A DNA stretch of 64,000 bases from Flaveria trinervia (GCA_025506515.1 CM046457.1:3464444-3528443); one strand, 5' to 3'; positions 1 through 11,839 are shown, numbered from the stretch's first letter. Numbers and translations are program-made. The notes: generated from the letters alone by a model not told the origin.

Positions 1-1001
1 AGTTTTTTGAGCGTTGGTGGTTGCTTATCATAGTATGACATTTTTGCTACTTAACATGATTTTACGTCTCCCACAGAAGCGGGGAAGGCTAGTTTAAACT
101 AATATTAAAAAAAAACAATACACAAAGTAGCAAACACGCTGGTATGAATCGAGGGTCTTTGTTGTAGTGAACTCGTGTATATTTCGTCATAATTTTTTTT
201 ACAAAAATTATGGAACCCAAATCTTATTGGTACCAAAAATCCATGATTAAGAGGTTTTGTTAGCACAATGATTAGAACACTACTATGACGTGTAATATTT
301 ACGGTTATTTACCACAATAATTAGAACACTACCATCAACTTTGTTAGTGGTCTAATTGAGTAACTGATAATCATTTGTGTGAATTTTCAGTTATAATTCT
401 AATGATATAATTGGTTTAGTTGAGTAATTAAGTAGGTTTTAGCATAATGATTAGAAGACTGCTATGATGTGTAACAAATACAATTACTTAACTAACATGT
501 GGTTCGAAAAGTTCTTATAAAACACTCTTGATGCTGCCACAAAGACGGATTTCTTACCGTCTGTCTCCTCATCTTCAAGGACGTTATCCTTGGATATGAT
601 TTAATTGATAATCATTTCAGATATAATTACGATTCTCAAAAGGTTCACGTAAAAGAGATGAAGTAATCTAAAACTCGTAATCATTTTCACGAAATAGCAG
701 TTTAAAATCCAATACCTAGTTTGAAAACACAAATCCCAAACACCACTTTAACGGGACAAGTAACGCTACAATAAGTCAATTAAAGGTAAATGAATTTTAA
801 ATATATGAATGTCTTCTAACATATATGACTCACCATTAAGAATACATAATAGATAAAGTCATAAAACTCACCTACAATATGATTCAATAGCCAGTTTCTT
901 TGCTAGCGTCTGTACATCTCTTCATTCTACAGAACATTAAAAAAAAGATTTACACTTGACAAAAATGATCACTTCCAACGTGTTTATTTAACTCCATGTC
1001 A
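1..1001. other. Intergenic 3' flank of the WD40 gene with a short direct duplication
   Basis: No gene is visible here. A stretch containing CAATGATTAGAACACTACTA at about 267-290 recurs in diverged form at about 440-465, with a third partial copy near 318-335, so part of this flank has been duplicated locally. The last 100 bases probably hold the 3' UTR of the minus-strand WD40 gene that ends at 1002. Confidence 0.5.
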
Positions 1002-4000
1002 TCAAATCAGCGAATCGAAATAAGAATTATTGCGCCTGCGTCCCATTTCTAGCAGACCGCCATACGTACTATCCCAAACTCCAATGAACAACGATTCTGT
1101 ATCAGGACTAAACGACGTACCCGATATCTCACCAAAGAAATCAATTTCTTGTTCTGTCTCATACCCGCTTTTGACATCAAGCACATGCACAAAGTCAGCG
1201 GGTTCTGCCATGGCCATGAACCGACCGTCGGATGAGTAGCGTATGGATCTAATGGCTCCTATGTTTCCCTTAAGAGCTGTTACAGATTTTGACAGGTGAC
1301 GGATGTCCCAGATCCTGCAGGTTTTGTCTTGATTTCCTGTGGCGAAAGTTTGACCGTCGGGATGCCATGCTGATGCAAATGAGAAATCCAAGTGTCCATG
1401 CAAGGATGCAACTGTCTGCAAAAATTCCACAAATCTAAATAACTTGCATTTTAACAAGAAGGTGAATATCAACAAAATGGTAACCAAGTTTTAACATTGT
1501 TTCACTAACTAGTTTAAACTACGAGTAATATTTTATTGGATACGTTTATTTGTTTGTTTAAACTCACTCAAACTCTTTTTCAACTATATAAACCTGTTTT
1601 CACTTTTCATAACTAGTTTAAACTGACTTGGCATGTATAATGTATCTAAAATAGTAATATGTGTAAAATTCGATGCGTTTCTAGCTAGTTTGCCTTTTCT
1701 GATATCATTTAGTGCAACAAATTCATAACTCGGTAAAGCATGTTCAATTAAATGGCTATGAAAAACAGTGTAAAATACACACAATCTTTAAGTTTCAAAT
1801 TTTTTATTTCAGGGTCAATTTCAACCTGTAGCACGTAAACAGTTTCGGGGCATCAAGTCAACGATGCATTAGTGCTTTGCCAGAAAAAGTCAACATAGTC
1901 GAAGTTATTGGCATTACACCTTCTTTGACTTGAATAAACAATTTTGGAAGTTGGAAGGTATTTATCACAACCCTTTGAAGTTATATTTATAGAAAAGTCA
2001 ACATCGTCAAAGTTAAGGACATCACAAATAATAAATTTACCTTTCCTGATTGGGAGTCAACCAATATTCCTTCAGGTTGTCCCCCACTATTACAAGAAGC
2101 TTGCCATCAGGGCTAATAGATGTATGCTGCATACATAAACAATAAACAAATCAACAAAATTTAATTACATTACAACATCTAAGAAGAAAATATAATCAAT
2201 GTGTGTGATAGAGAGCATACGTTTACTGGCCAAGGGAAACGGAAGTGTTTAGTCATCTGAAAATTTTCCGTATTAAATTCTCTGACTCCACAATCGTTGT
2301 TTGAAGCTGTAAAATGCACTGCACCACTGTGTGAAAAAATGAAAAAGGTTAAGATAAACTTCAAGATGGTTGAAAATCATAAGCTTAGTTTCACCACAAG
2401 AGAACAGAACATACCTTGGGGTAGTAAAAATGTCAAGAGCATTAGTAATAGCATTTTCATCATAAGTTGTCCTTGAGCAGAAGCTAACTCCAGGTCTACC
2501 AAGATGCTGCACTCAGTAACCGAAAAGAATTGAAAAAAAGGAATAGAAATCATAATATTCATGTTTAGTACTCCTTAAATTCATACATGTAGAATAAGTA
2601 CACATTAAGCATCAAGAATTCAATCTTTTTTGCGATAACTTATGAGGAGGCTACCCATGTATTCAACTTTATTCATTAGGGCCAACTGCATAATGAAACT
2701 ACTTTATAACAATGGAACTACTTCATAGCCCACCCAAGTATGTATATCATTTCATTGATACAAATTTTGGCCAAAAAGCAAGCCGAATGATGAAAATATT
2801 CTCAACTTCTTTTTAATGTACAATGATTTGAACATGTAACATGTTGACACCTTGTCAAATTTACTTTATCTTTTCATATTTTAAGGGCGTTTCAGGCGTT
2901 TTTGTCAAGTGATGTGTTTTTGGCTAAAATTAGTATGAATGAAACCAGATATATACTCGGGCGGCCTATAAAATAGTTTCAATATATGAGCAGACTTGAT
3001 AAAAAAGGTCAAATACTTGGGGTGCCCTCCACATAAATAGCATCTTTGCTCCAAATTTCTTTTTGTATATCATATAAGAAACCACTCATATGCCTAAAGT
3101 TTTTTTATGAAATCATGATTAACAAAAATGTTACCTTGCATATAAGTTCTCCACGGAATCCACCAGCAACGAGCAAATTATCTTTTACCGCAATTGTGCT
3201 AACTTGGGTGTGGGTAAATCCTTCTAGTAGACTACCAGGGTGCTTCTGTATACCAAGAATTTTAGAACACACCCACTAGAATTCAAAGGACATGAAATAT
3301 TTAAAAATAAAAATAAAAAAAAAAACACTGAAACACTCACCTCACATGGTGCAACATGTCCTGATACATTAAGAACATCAGTCTTCTTGTGTTTTAAGGA
3401 AGACCAATGGAAGGCGGCGGAATGTGACATAAAGTAGACATCATGCTTTGATGTAGCCCATACTAGATTTCTTAACTAAATCAACAACAAAAAATATCGA
3501 TCACTATTAAGAAATGACACAAATAACCTAAGTATGCGTAAAAGTTGAAAAGGCAAACCTGAAAATGAAGAATTTTTGATCTAACGGATCTTGAATTGCG
3601 TCTAAATTCATAAAACGTGCCCGATTTATTTGTGACTTTACATTCCTGTTCACAAAGGGTAAGTTTGATGTATGAAATATTTGATAATTATTAACACACA
3701 TGGATAGTATGCAACAGATAACTAACATTCCTGTTCACATATGGATGATAATGTTAGCTATAACAGATAACAAACCTTTTCTGAACCCTCTCCAGATTGA
3801 GGTATATTTTCGTAATTCTTGTATTGTTCGAGTCTAGTTTGCCTATATTTTTCCTAGTGATGCTGAGCCGTTCCCAGGGAATACTTGAATGTCTTTGCCT
3901 CTTCTTGCTTGAGCAGCAGAAGTATCTTCCAACTTATTACTCTACAGTAAATTTGATATTATTAATTAATATAATAACTATCTAAACATTATATTGTAGT

Positions 4001-4374
4001 GGGTTGTATGTCCCATCTATGTTTTTCACGATGTACCCCCTATAGAGGCGTATAAAAGGTCATTACAGGCATGTAAGTAGTTCAAAACGGGTGTATAAGC
4101 CTTATTTTAGACAATAAACAAAATCAATCAAATCAGTACGGGATGTTTAGTAATAAGGAGTACATATAGCTTATCCCTGCTACAATTCAGCCTTATTTCA
4201 ATATCATGTGTATGCATTCTAAGGGATTTAAAAACAAACCATGTAACCAAATTCATCGCCATCAGAGTCCGAACCAATATCTCTGCCATGAGTCTCGTAA
4301 TCCATATCATCATCTAAACCTTCCATTTCATATTCATCAGCAAGATATTCATCATCTTCCTGGTAGTGTGACAT
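1002..4374 (-). CDS. WD40-repeat protein of the C2A9.03-like family (nine coding exons, three single-base gaps)
   Basis: I read nine coding exons on the minus strand: 4374-4240, 3941-3776, 3645-3559, 3475-3341, 3245-3135, 2506-2415, 2326-2221, 2126-2041 and 1415-1002, all with GT-AG borders. The N-terminus (about 45 residues) is very acidic, starting MSHYQEDDEYLADEYEMEG. The C-terminal half has WD40 blades, including SFASAWHPDGQTFATGNQD and CRIWDI. This layout matches a conserved plant family of unknown biochemical role whose members resemble fission-yeast C2A9.03; blades usually act as protein-binding scaffolds. Oddly, exon 2 lacks one base near 3884 and one near 3853, and exon 8 lacks one near 2075, each at a short G/C run; without them the frame would match the family throughout. 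Either the copy is decaying or the assembly has base-drop errors. Family assignment is firm; intactness is not. Confidence 0.8.
2649..3030. mobile_element. MITE in a WD40-gene intron (family shared with 25390-25768)
   Basis: The ends are inverted: GGCTACCCATGTATTCAAC at the left and, read on the other strand, GCACCCCAAGTATTTGACC at the right. The interior shares phrases such as a decayed GAAACTACTTTATAA block and ATGAAACCA...ATACTCGG with the element in THO3 intron 6. It lies wholly inside the intron between exons 5 and 6 of the WD40 gene, in DNA with no coding signal. Superfamily is not assigned. Confidence 0.6.
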
Positions 4375-4380
4375 GATTCT

Positions 4381-5400
4381 GCACAATAAATACATAACAA
4401 TTAATACATCTGATTCCTTATTAGACTGACTATGATTCTGATATGCAGAACCAAATAACCATCTTATTATTAACAATTTACTTCACCTAAAATTAGCAGA
4501 TAATCAAAATTCATCCAAAGTCTCAGAGTCTCAAAGCAATTATCTGCTTATTGAGATTTTTGGCACTCCATAATACTTTTCAGTTATAATATATTATTAC
4601 AGTGTCATGTAGACAACAACTTCAATCCAGATTTGACCCTTTCAACTCAAATTAGTCTTATAATAATTCTCGTTTTGACTCAAATTAAAAATTAATGCAA
4701 TACAACTGGGATTAAACATAGAGGATGACTCAAAGTAAACTAATTCAGCAATATTAATACGTATATCAATCAGAAGTTTACATTCCATAGATAATCACCA
4801 CACATAAACGACATGACGATGATAACGATGAAGATCATCATGATAATAATGAATGTTTCAACAATTATGTTAATCATCCTCATTATCATTAATTCATCAT
4901 CAAAACAACCTAAAAACCACGCGAGATGATGAATTGAGGATGATAATCGAGATAAACAACGAACCTAGTCAAATTGGAGAATCAAAACGCCGGTTAAACA
5001 CTGTATGATCGGAAATTAGGTGCCGGAGGACCTAATTCAGCAATTAATACGTATATCAATCAGGAACATACATTCCACACATAATCACCACAACTAAACG
5101 ACGACGACGATGATACCGATGAATATCACGATAACGATGAAGATCATCACGATAACGATAAATGTTTCAACAAAATCATGTTAATCATCATCATTATCAT
5201 CAATTCATCATCAAAACAACCTTAACTAACACGATATGGTAAATTGACGATGATAATCGATATAAACAACGAACCTTGGTCAAATTGGATGATCAAAACG
5301 TCGATTGAACACTGTATGATCGGAATTTGGTGCCGGAGAACGGATTATGATCGGAAAACGATGAAATCGCCGGCAGAATTAGGGAGATTATGTAAAAATG
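4381..5400 (-). promoter_or_regulatory. Duplicated 5' UTR / promoter-proximal region of the WD40 gene
   Basis: A block of about 300 bp (about 4738-5030) is repeated in tandem at about 5034-5338; both contain ATTAATACGTATATCAATCA at the left and CACTGTATGATCGGAA at the right. Reading on the minus strand, each copy offers a splice donor in the same place: CCAAG|GTTCGTTGT in the outer copy and CTAG|GTTCGTTGT in the inner one. An acceptor TTGTGCAG lies six bases upstream of the ATG at 4374. I infer a non-coding first exon with an intron in the 5' UTR, and a duplication that created two candidate first exons. Confidence 0.5.
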
Positions 5401-5640
5401 TGTACAGTGGTTGCGCAAAAGGACATTAAGATTGATTATTATTATTATTATTATGAAATGAAGAAGAAAGTAGCGGGTGTATATATAGACGTCAATGGTT
5501 GCATCATCGACCATCGTTTATCCGTTCACCAACCCCGCTAATTTGACAGGGTCCACACCCACCAACAACCGTTACTTCACCGCCGTTATCTCACGGAACA
5601 TATTATAAAAAATTAAGTTAATAATTACGGTACGGTGTAA

Positions 5641-5939
5641 GGTCTGGTTATAATAATATATCAACACCCTCGTATATTTTTATACGCGTCGTGTAGGGGA
5701 ATTGTATAACCCTGCATATGACGTATGACCCATCTGACAGCCTCTGAAGTTTAGCTTGTAGTCGGTGTCGAAATTGCTATAAGTCTCATATAGGGGGTTG
5801 TATAGAGCTATATCGGGTATAAAGATGCCTCTGAATTTCCATCATTTTTAGTGTTTTCGACCCTATACGAACCCTATACGAGACGTATAGGGTTATATGT
5901 CATATAGATGGGAGTCGATTTATAATGATGGGTTTCTTA
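5641..5939. mobile_element. Short Mutator-like MITE related to the element in THO3
   Basis: The right end contains GTCGATTTATAAT followed by GATGGG, nearly matching the right end of the 5.8 kb Mutator-like element at 32891-32915. The left end carries ATATCAACACCCTCG, matching AAATCAACACCCG of the large element's left end. Inside are diverged versions of the same palindrome, such as CCTATACGAGACGTATAGG. No ORF is present. It is best explained as a small non-autonomous relative about 1.3 kb upstream of the WD40 start codon. No clear target-site duplication was found. Confidence 0.55.
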
Positions 5940-5940
5940 G

Positions 5941-6012
5941 TATTAGGATCCGGATAATGAAAATAACGGGTTTTTTAATATTAGGATCCGGATAACGAAA
6001 ATAACGGGTTTA
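5941..6012. repeat. Tandem duplication of about 37 bp
   Basis: The unit TATTAGGATCCGGATAA, followed by GAAAATAACGGGTTT, occurs twice back to back immediately after the MITE end. It is probably a replication-slippage duplication next to the insertion. Confidence 0.7.
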
Positions 6013-6414
6013 CATATTTTTGTAAAGACCACCTCCCACACCAAGGGATCCGTCATGTTAATAACAATCAGAGCAATATAAAGACCACGTGGGGGCAGCG
6101 CAAACGATACACATTTTGGCTCATTTGACCCAAGCGAACCCTCGCACAAAAAAAAATTACTTGTGTCGAACAGGTTTGGGCCAACGCAAAAATAAATGGA
6201 TCAAGCTGACCCATAAGAAGGCCCACCAATCAATGAATTTTAACCCAAGTGATTTGATGCGAAGTACCTTGAGATTTCATTAAAATAGAAGTTGTTGAGT
6301 TTTAGTGAGCTTTCATTAAAAATGAAGTTTTAGATCGGGTAAAAAGGTTTTCTCTCATCTATAGTGAGTTTTTTTTCTGAGAGTGATCTCTGGTTATGTA
6401 CTCGAGTAATGAGA

Positions 6415-7894
6415 AGAAACTTTATAAAAATGTAATCAATTTTTATAATTGTTTCAATCAAGTCACTCAAACATGCTGTTCCAATTTAGTTATTCAACTT
6501 GTAGGTAATTTACTAATAGTTATTCAACTTGTAGGTAATTTACTAATCTTATATATTTTACTTGTTTAACCGGTTAGAGTGCTCATGTGACCTTTTATTT
6601 TTCTTTGTTAAAACGTATTGGCTTTGCATTAACAAATTGACAATTTAAGTGAATTCTAATTAATATATATTTGTGCCTATCAACCATTTTTGAAATTTTC
6701 ATATTAAAATGTCAAATAGCAGGTTCAAACACAATTCGTATTTTTTCAAACTAAAACAAAAAAGTCTAACAATAATTTTTCAAAAAAAAAATCCAACTTA
6801 TGCTCCAATAATCCAACAAATAAATATTCAAACTTCATATAAACAATTTCCACAATATCTAAAATTCCAAACAAATAAATATCATTCTACTAATCAACAT
6901 TTTTTCATGGTGACACTTGTTAAATCGACTTTTTTACATCTATCTTTTCGTCTCGTCATTTTTGGTTTCGTCTCTTTTGGTTGTTGGTCTATTTTCTCAT
7001 TTTTGTAAGACTTTATATTGTGTTCAAATCCTCGACAATTTTTACATGTTCATTTTTCTTCCAAATTCAACCTTTGAGTTTTTTCATCTTCTTGGAAGGG
7101 TCTCTTTTCCTCTTTACTATTAGTCTATCGGGCATCCGTTTTGTTCGCTTGCATTTCAATCTAATTAACAACTTCTTTGTTATTATCCCTATCATGACAA
7201 AGTAAACTCACAAAAGAATCATTGATTGGTTGGTTCACAATAATAATATCTTATGTGTTCATGTTTACGTAAGAAATAAAATTCGTTATGAAACACAGAA
7301 AGTCAATGGATGTAAGCTTATGTTCTTGTCAAAGCCTTAATCACAAAAGGAATTAAAGAATAAAATTCTCAAAAACAAATAATAACAATTAATAACTCAA
7401 GTTGTTGTTACTTCGTATGTATGAAATCGATAAACACAAATAATTTCTAGATAACTACACTTATGTTTGTTACTATACATCCCAAAATACACTATTTAAA
7501 ATCAAAAGTTAATTTATTACCTCGTGTTCACGGTTCTTGTTTTTCTTCTTGTTCACTTCGATTTTCTTGGTTGCAATTGTAGGATCAATTACAGTAAATA
7601 GATTTGAATTTGATCTATATTTTTAGGAACATATATGTTTCTAAAACTACATATTAATTTAAATTATAATTGAAAAATGCAAGTACATAATTTATTTTTG
7701 AAGAAAAAGAACAAAAGCCACGTCAGCATTTTAACTTGTTAAACTGGTAATATATGTAGAATTAACACATTACCTATAAGTTGAGTGATTAAATTGGTAC
7801 AAAAAAAGTTTGAGTGATTAAATTTATAGAAGAAAGTTTGAGTGATTTGATTGAAACCGTTATAAAAATTAAAAATGTTTCTATAAAGTTTTCC
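6415..7894. mobile_element. Non-autonomous DNA transposon with terminal inverted repeats of about 200 bp
   Basis: The left arm begins GAAACTTTATAAAAATG and the right arm, read on the minus strand, begins GAAAACTTTATAGAAAC. The match continues inward through TTTCAATCAAGTCACTCAAAC / TTTCAATCAAATCACTCAAAC and CAACTTGTAGGTAATTTACT / CAACTTATAGGTAATGTGTT to about 6605 and 7705. Flanks show a possible TSD, TAATGAGA / TAATTAGA. Long inverted repeats with 8-9 bp TSDs are typical of Mutator-like elements. The left arm also holds a perfect tandem repeat of 30 bases at 6488-6545. The T-rich interior (about 6700-7200) gives only low-complexity reading frames and no transposase. Confidence 0.65.
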
Positions 7895-8606
7895 TTAATT
7901 AGAATGATCGGGTAGACCAATGACCGTCGATTATCGAATTAACCGTTCATAAAAATCCCACCAAGTTTATCATCTAAGGTTATACCGACCTGCATTGGTT
8001 TTCCCCATTTCTTTTACTAAGTTATAATTTAGTTTCTTTTGTGATTTCATTAGTTGTACATTTTGCTCCTCAAGTAGTACTTTAGTTTTTAGTTTTCCCT
8101 AGTTTAAAACATGAGTAGTGGTGGGCTATCTCAATTCTCATCTTCCTTTATAGTCTGAACTTTTGCACAGAGTTAGTATTCTATGATCAAATTTTATACT
8201 TTAATTTTACTTATTAGATTTTGAGTGAATTGATTTGTCTGTTGGGTGGTGTTTTTAGATCCGATTACTTAAGGTAGTGGTGGTGTGTCTATATATCAAT
8301 GGTTGAAGATCTTCATTTTATCATTTGTTTGTGTGGTGTGTACATATTAAAAATGAATATATTTAACATATTCATTTGAACTTTAATATTTTTCCACATG
8401 TTGCCTACTCCGATATATATCATTTGAAATAATCATAACCGGTGGTAAAGCGAAGTGTGATAACCGAAGTAACGGTTGCGGTTTTGGTTTTAAAAATGAT
8501 ATTAACCGTACTGCAGTTTCAGTTTTGAAAATTGTCTTAACTACACCGAACCATAATGTGCACACCCCTACCACTAATAAAAACCCTGGATATGTCACTC
8601 GTGGTT
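7895..8606. other. Intergenic, no gene seen
   Basis: AT-rich DNA without a convincing reading frame. Around 8440-8575 there are scattered AACCG words and a GTGCACACCCCTACC motif that recur commonly in plant intergenic repeats, but I could not define element ends. Confidence 0.4.
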
Positions 8607-10545
8607 CAGTATTTCATAATACTTGGTGTTTGTTCATCAATCATCGTTGTTTCTTTTCGATATCTAACATATGTACAACTTTAGTGTGTTATTAAAAAGT
8701 TTTAAAAACGAGACCAGTAGACGAGATTTATTTTTTGGATTTGGTTATTTTAAGAAAGTATGATTCGCACATTGCTTCGGGTAAGTATAATTTTTCTTTA
8801 AGTTTAACAATAAATTTTTTTTTCTTCAAAAATTATAAAAGTTACTAAATTCAAAGTACAAACGTTAATTTTTAAAAATGTATCTAGAATCTACATCTTT
8901 TAAATATAGAATGTTTTATTTTTTAGGACTAGAAAAATAATATATTTTTTTAAAGTTGACAAGATACTCACATAATCAGTCGTCACGAAAATTCCTCGAC
9001 GAGGAGGTTAGAGAATATGTGTATTACCAAACTAAGACGATTATTCCACAACAAACGAGTGGGAACACAAGCTAAAGCAAAAAACTAAGATTGTACAAAG
9101 GTAAAGTTATGCAAATAATAGTTCATTAAACAAGTTGAAACGAAGACTAATGCAAACAGTAATTTAATAAACAAGCTGCAACCAAAAACTAAGCCACCAC
9201 CAGGACCGGCTTAATGTTTTCTGAGACTCCAATCGAACTAAAGAATTTAGGCCCTTTTGTAAAACGCAATCCAAAAGCAATCCAATTAAATTTTTTTGAA
9301 CAACAACAATAAATCAAAGAAAATTTGATATACTAACCATGACTCCTTGATAATTGATTTATTTGAACAAAAAAGAGGCAAAAAAGGGTTAGCCGAGTCA
9401 ATGAGATTGATCAAAAATGTATGAACTTAGGAAGGGTCGTTTGCTTTGTGAATTATGTGGTTGTGTTTCTTCAATAATATATCAAATCATCAAAATTTTC
9501 AGCGGGACTAAACTATCAAGTATTATTCCCGTTTTAAAATTCCTTTGATCCACAAAATACCTAAACCAGCTATAATTTCTTCTTAAAAATAGGAGCCCTT
9601 AATTTTAGGAGGCCCCAAGCTTGTAACGTCACAATTTACATTATAGAGCCGACCCTGGTCACCACACACAAAAATGCAGAATCAAACTAGAGTATATGTG
9701 AAAGTTATAGAAAAAAAATTTAGACTTGTGTATTAATGGTAAAACGATGGATTAATGCAATCAATATTAGGTTTAGGTTTATTGGAATTCTTAATAACAT
9801 TTTTGTTTAATGATTTAGTGTAGTTTTACGTCATATCCCCACATTATAACCTAACCAACATGTAGTAAAAAGGCAACAAAAACGCGTAATCACTAGATAC
9901 GTCGCTGATGGTTATTATCATATTGATCCGACCTATGTATGAGGCTACAAAACGCCTAATCATTGTACATGTGTGTGTATTTTTGAAAGTATATATATAT
10001 CATGATTAAGACTTAGTTTTTTTTTGCACAATGGATGCATGTTTTCATTAATTCAAAAATACTTGGTGTTCCTGCATCACTCATCGTTGTTTCTTTCTGG
10101 CGTCTAACATATATTAAGCTTTAGTAATTTTTTAATTTTTTAAAAAAGTGAGGCCACTCAACGAGATTTATCGAGTTTCTATAAAATAAAATAGTTAGTT
10201 TATTTTTAAAATAAGTTTGTTGAAACAAAGGTATAAGTAGAATTTAAGATCGTGCATTGTCACAGGTCTCCTTTGGGTTTTGTTTTTCACAAAATTATGA
10301 TTTACATGTCACTTTAGGTAAGTATTTTTTTTTCTTTTAGTTTAAAAATATATTAATTTTCTAACATTATTAAAAAATATAAAAGCTACCGAATGTAAGT
10401 ATAAAAGTTATTTTGTTTTAAAGAAACTACCTAATTTACAACTTTTAAAATATCAAGTTTATTTCATAGTGAGAACTAGAAAAATAATATTTTTTTCAAA
10501 GTTGGCAAGATACTCATATGATTCATCGCTACGTAAACTCCTCAC
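8607..10545. repeat. Pair of diverged direct repeats (8607-9000 and 10052-10545)
   Basis: The two segments share ATACTTGGTGTT, ATCGTTGTTTCTTT, TCTAACATAT, ACTAGAAAAATAATAT, AAAGTTG[AG]CAAGATACTCA and other words in the same order and orientation. They flank about 1 kb that includes a hAT-like MITE. This could be an old segmental duplication or very degraded LTRs; I found no PBS, PPT or LTR-type end bases, so I leave it as a direct repeat. Confidence 0.55.
9201..9657. mobile_element. hAT-like non-autonomous element with 8-bp TSD
   Basis: It starts CAGGACCGGCTTAA and ends with a sequence whose reverse complement is CAGGGTCGGCTCTATAA, giving inverted termini. The flanks are GCCACCAC and GTCACCAC, a 7-of-8 match as expected for hAT target-site duplications. 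The 457-bp body has no ORF. Terminal CAGG bases and the 8-bp TSD support the hAT assignment. Confidence 0.7.
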
Positions 10546-10879
10546 CATATTGGCAAGGAACAACGAAATCATGTATAGTCCTTGCTTACAAATGGCGAGA
10601 TTTTAACAGATGTATGCATCTGATTGGTGGAACCATTTGGTAAAAATATATTTGAATATTTATATTAGTAATTAGCTTGGTAAAGTGTTTAATATGGTAA
10701 TTTTTCCTTTAATTTATTGCAAAACTATTTTTTTCCTAGTAGCAAAATTATTTTTATTTTCTATTTATGTGGTAAACTTTATTATACAACTTATTGGACA
10801 TGGTTGTCTAATGTATTTGGATCCCTTGAAACTATCGCAACGCATACCGACAGGGTACCAATGAAGCCGACCATTAATA

Positions 10880-11620
10880 ACTAGTTCGAAGACCAAGAGC
10901 GCAAACATAATATCATATTAAGGGAGTGGTAATCCCAGCTTCACGCGGAATAGTTCATCGATGAAGTGTATATAAAAAAATTTATATCTCTCGGAATTTC
11001 TCCCATTTTGGGTTAATTCCTTGATAAATAAATTGAAAGTTGCTTCCATTAGATCCTTTTTGAAAAGAATACTCTAATGAATTAACCGGCTCGACAGAAG
11101 CCTCAACAAAATTATAGGCCTCCATAGATATTCTTAGATGGAGAAAGTTCCATTATACGAGAAATCTTTTGCTCACCAAGCATAAAATGAAAGAAATTTT
11201 AGGTTCATCAGGGCCGCATTGCATGTTAATCTTATGATTCCCTAAGGGGCTTGTTTTACCGCCGGACAGTTAGCACCAATATAGCATTAGCACGGGGGTA
11301 CCTTGTGGGGAGGTTGTAGATCGCAACTTCTGGGTCATTGGGATTAAGACCTTTCGAGTTTTTGATGGCTCAATATTCACTCTTTCTCCAGGGACCAATC
11401 CAGCATACTCATTATATAAATAGACTACCCCCTTGTACACAGCTTCGTCTCCGTCTTTGACTCGAGTGGAGTCCTTGAACCGGAATTACTTAAAAGGCGC
11501 ATAAGATGAGTTGAGAATAACCTGAGCCAAGGAAATGTAAATTGGTTACTGGGATGTCCCCCCGCGAGAAAGAAGCACCTCTACCCTATTGTCGAAAGTG
11601 AACAGAGAGAACAAGTCCAA
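10880..11620 (-). pseudogene. Unidentified decayed coding region
   Basis: The minus strand between about 11550 and 10975 reads in one frame for about 190 codons with only four stops, with normal amino-acid usage and more G+C than its surroundings. Short readable pieces include GVVYLYNEYAGLVPGERVN (near 11430-11380) and EASVEPVNSLEYSFQKGSNG (near 11100-11040). I do not recognise the family. Possibilities are a fossil of an integrated virus, an old transposon protein, or an organelle or nuclear gene fragment. No start codon, intron or neighbour gene clarifies its origin. Confidence 0.4.
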
Positions 11621-11839
11621 CCCTCCACGGTGGGATGACGAGGCAGGAAGTTAGAGATGTTGCAAGGCTTCATATAGGTGTGATCTAGGATTGCTAAGAT
11701 TATGTGTTCAAATCCATGAGAAATATTACTGTTTAAATAAAGTACCATCCCTAGCTGATGCAGGCCAACTAGCTGATGCAGGCCAACTGGGAAAAAAAAG
11801 AAATCCAATTGAGGGAGGGAATCTAAGTGCATACATAAA

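Noticed and set aside
3721..3745. Second CATTCCTGTTCACA copy near WD40 exon 3, considered as a duplicated exon
   Set aside because: Only about 14 bases are shared with the true exon border at 3640-3655, so it is a short local duplication without coding content.
6709..7205. Overlapping Phe-rich open frames
   Set aside because: They lie in the T-rich interior of the inverted-repeat transposon and show no homology signal.
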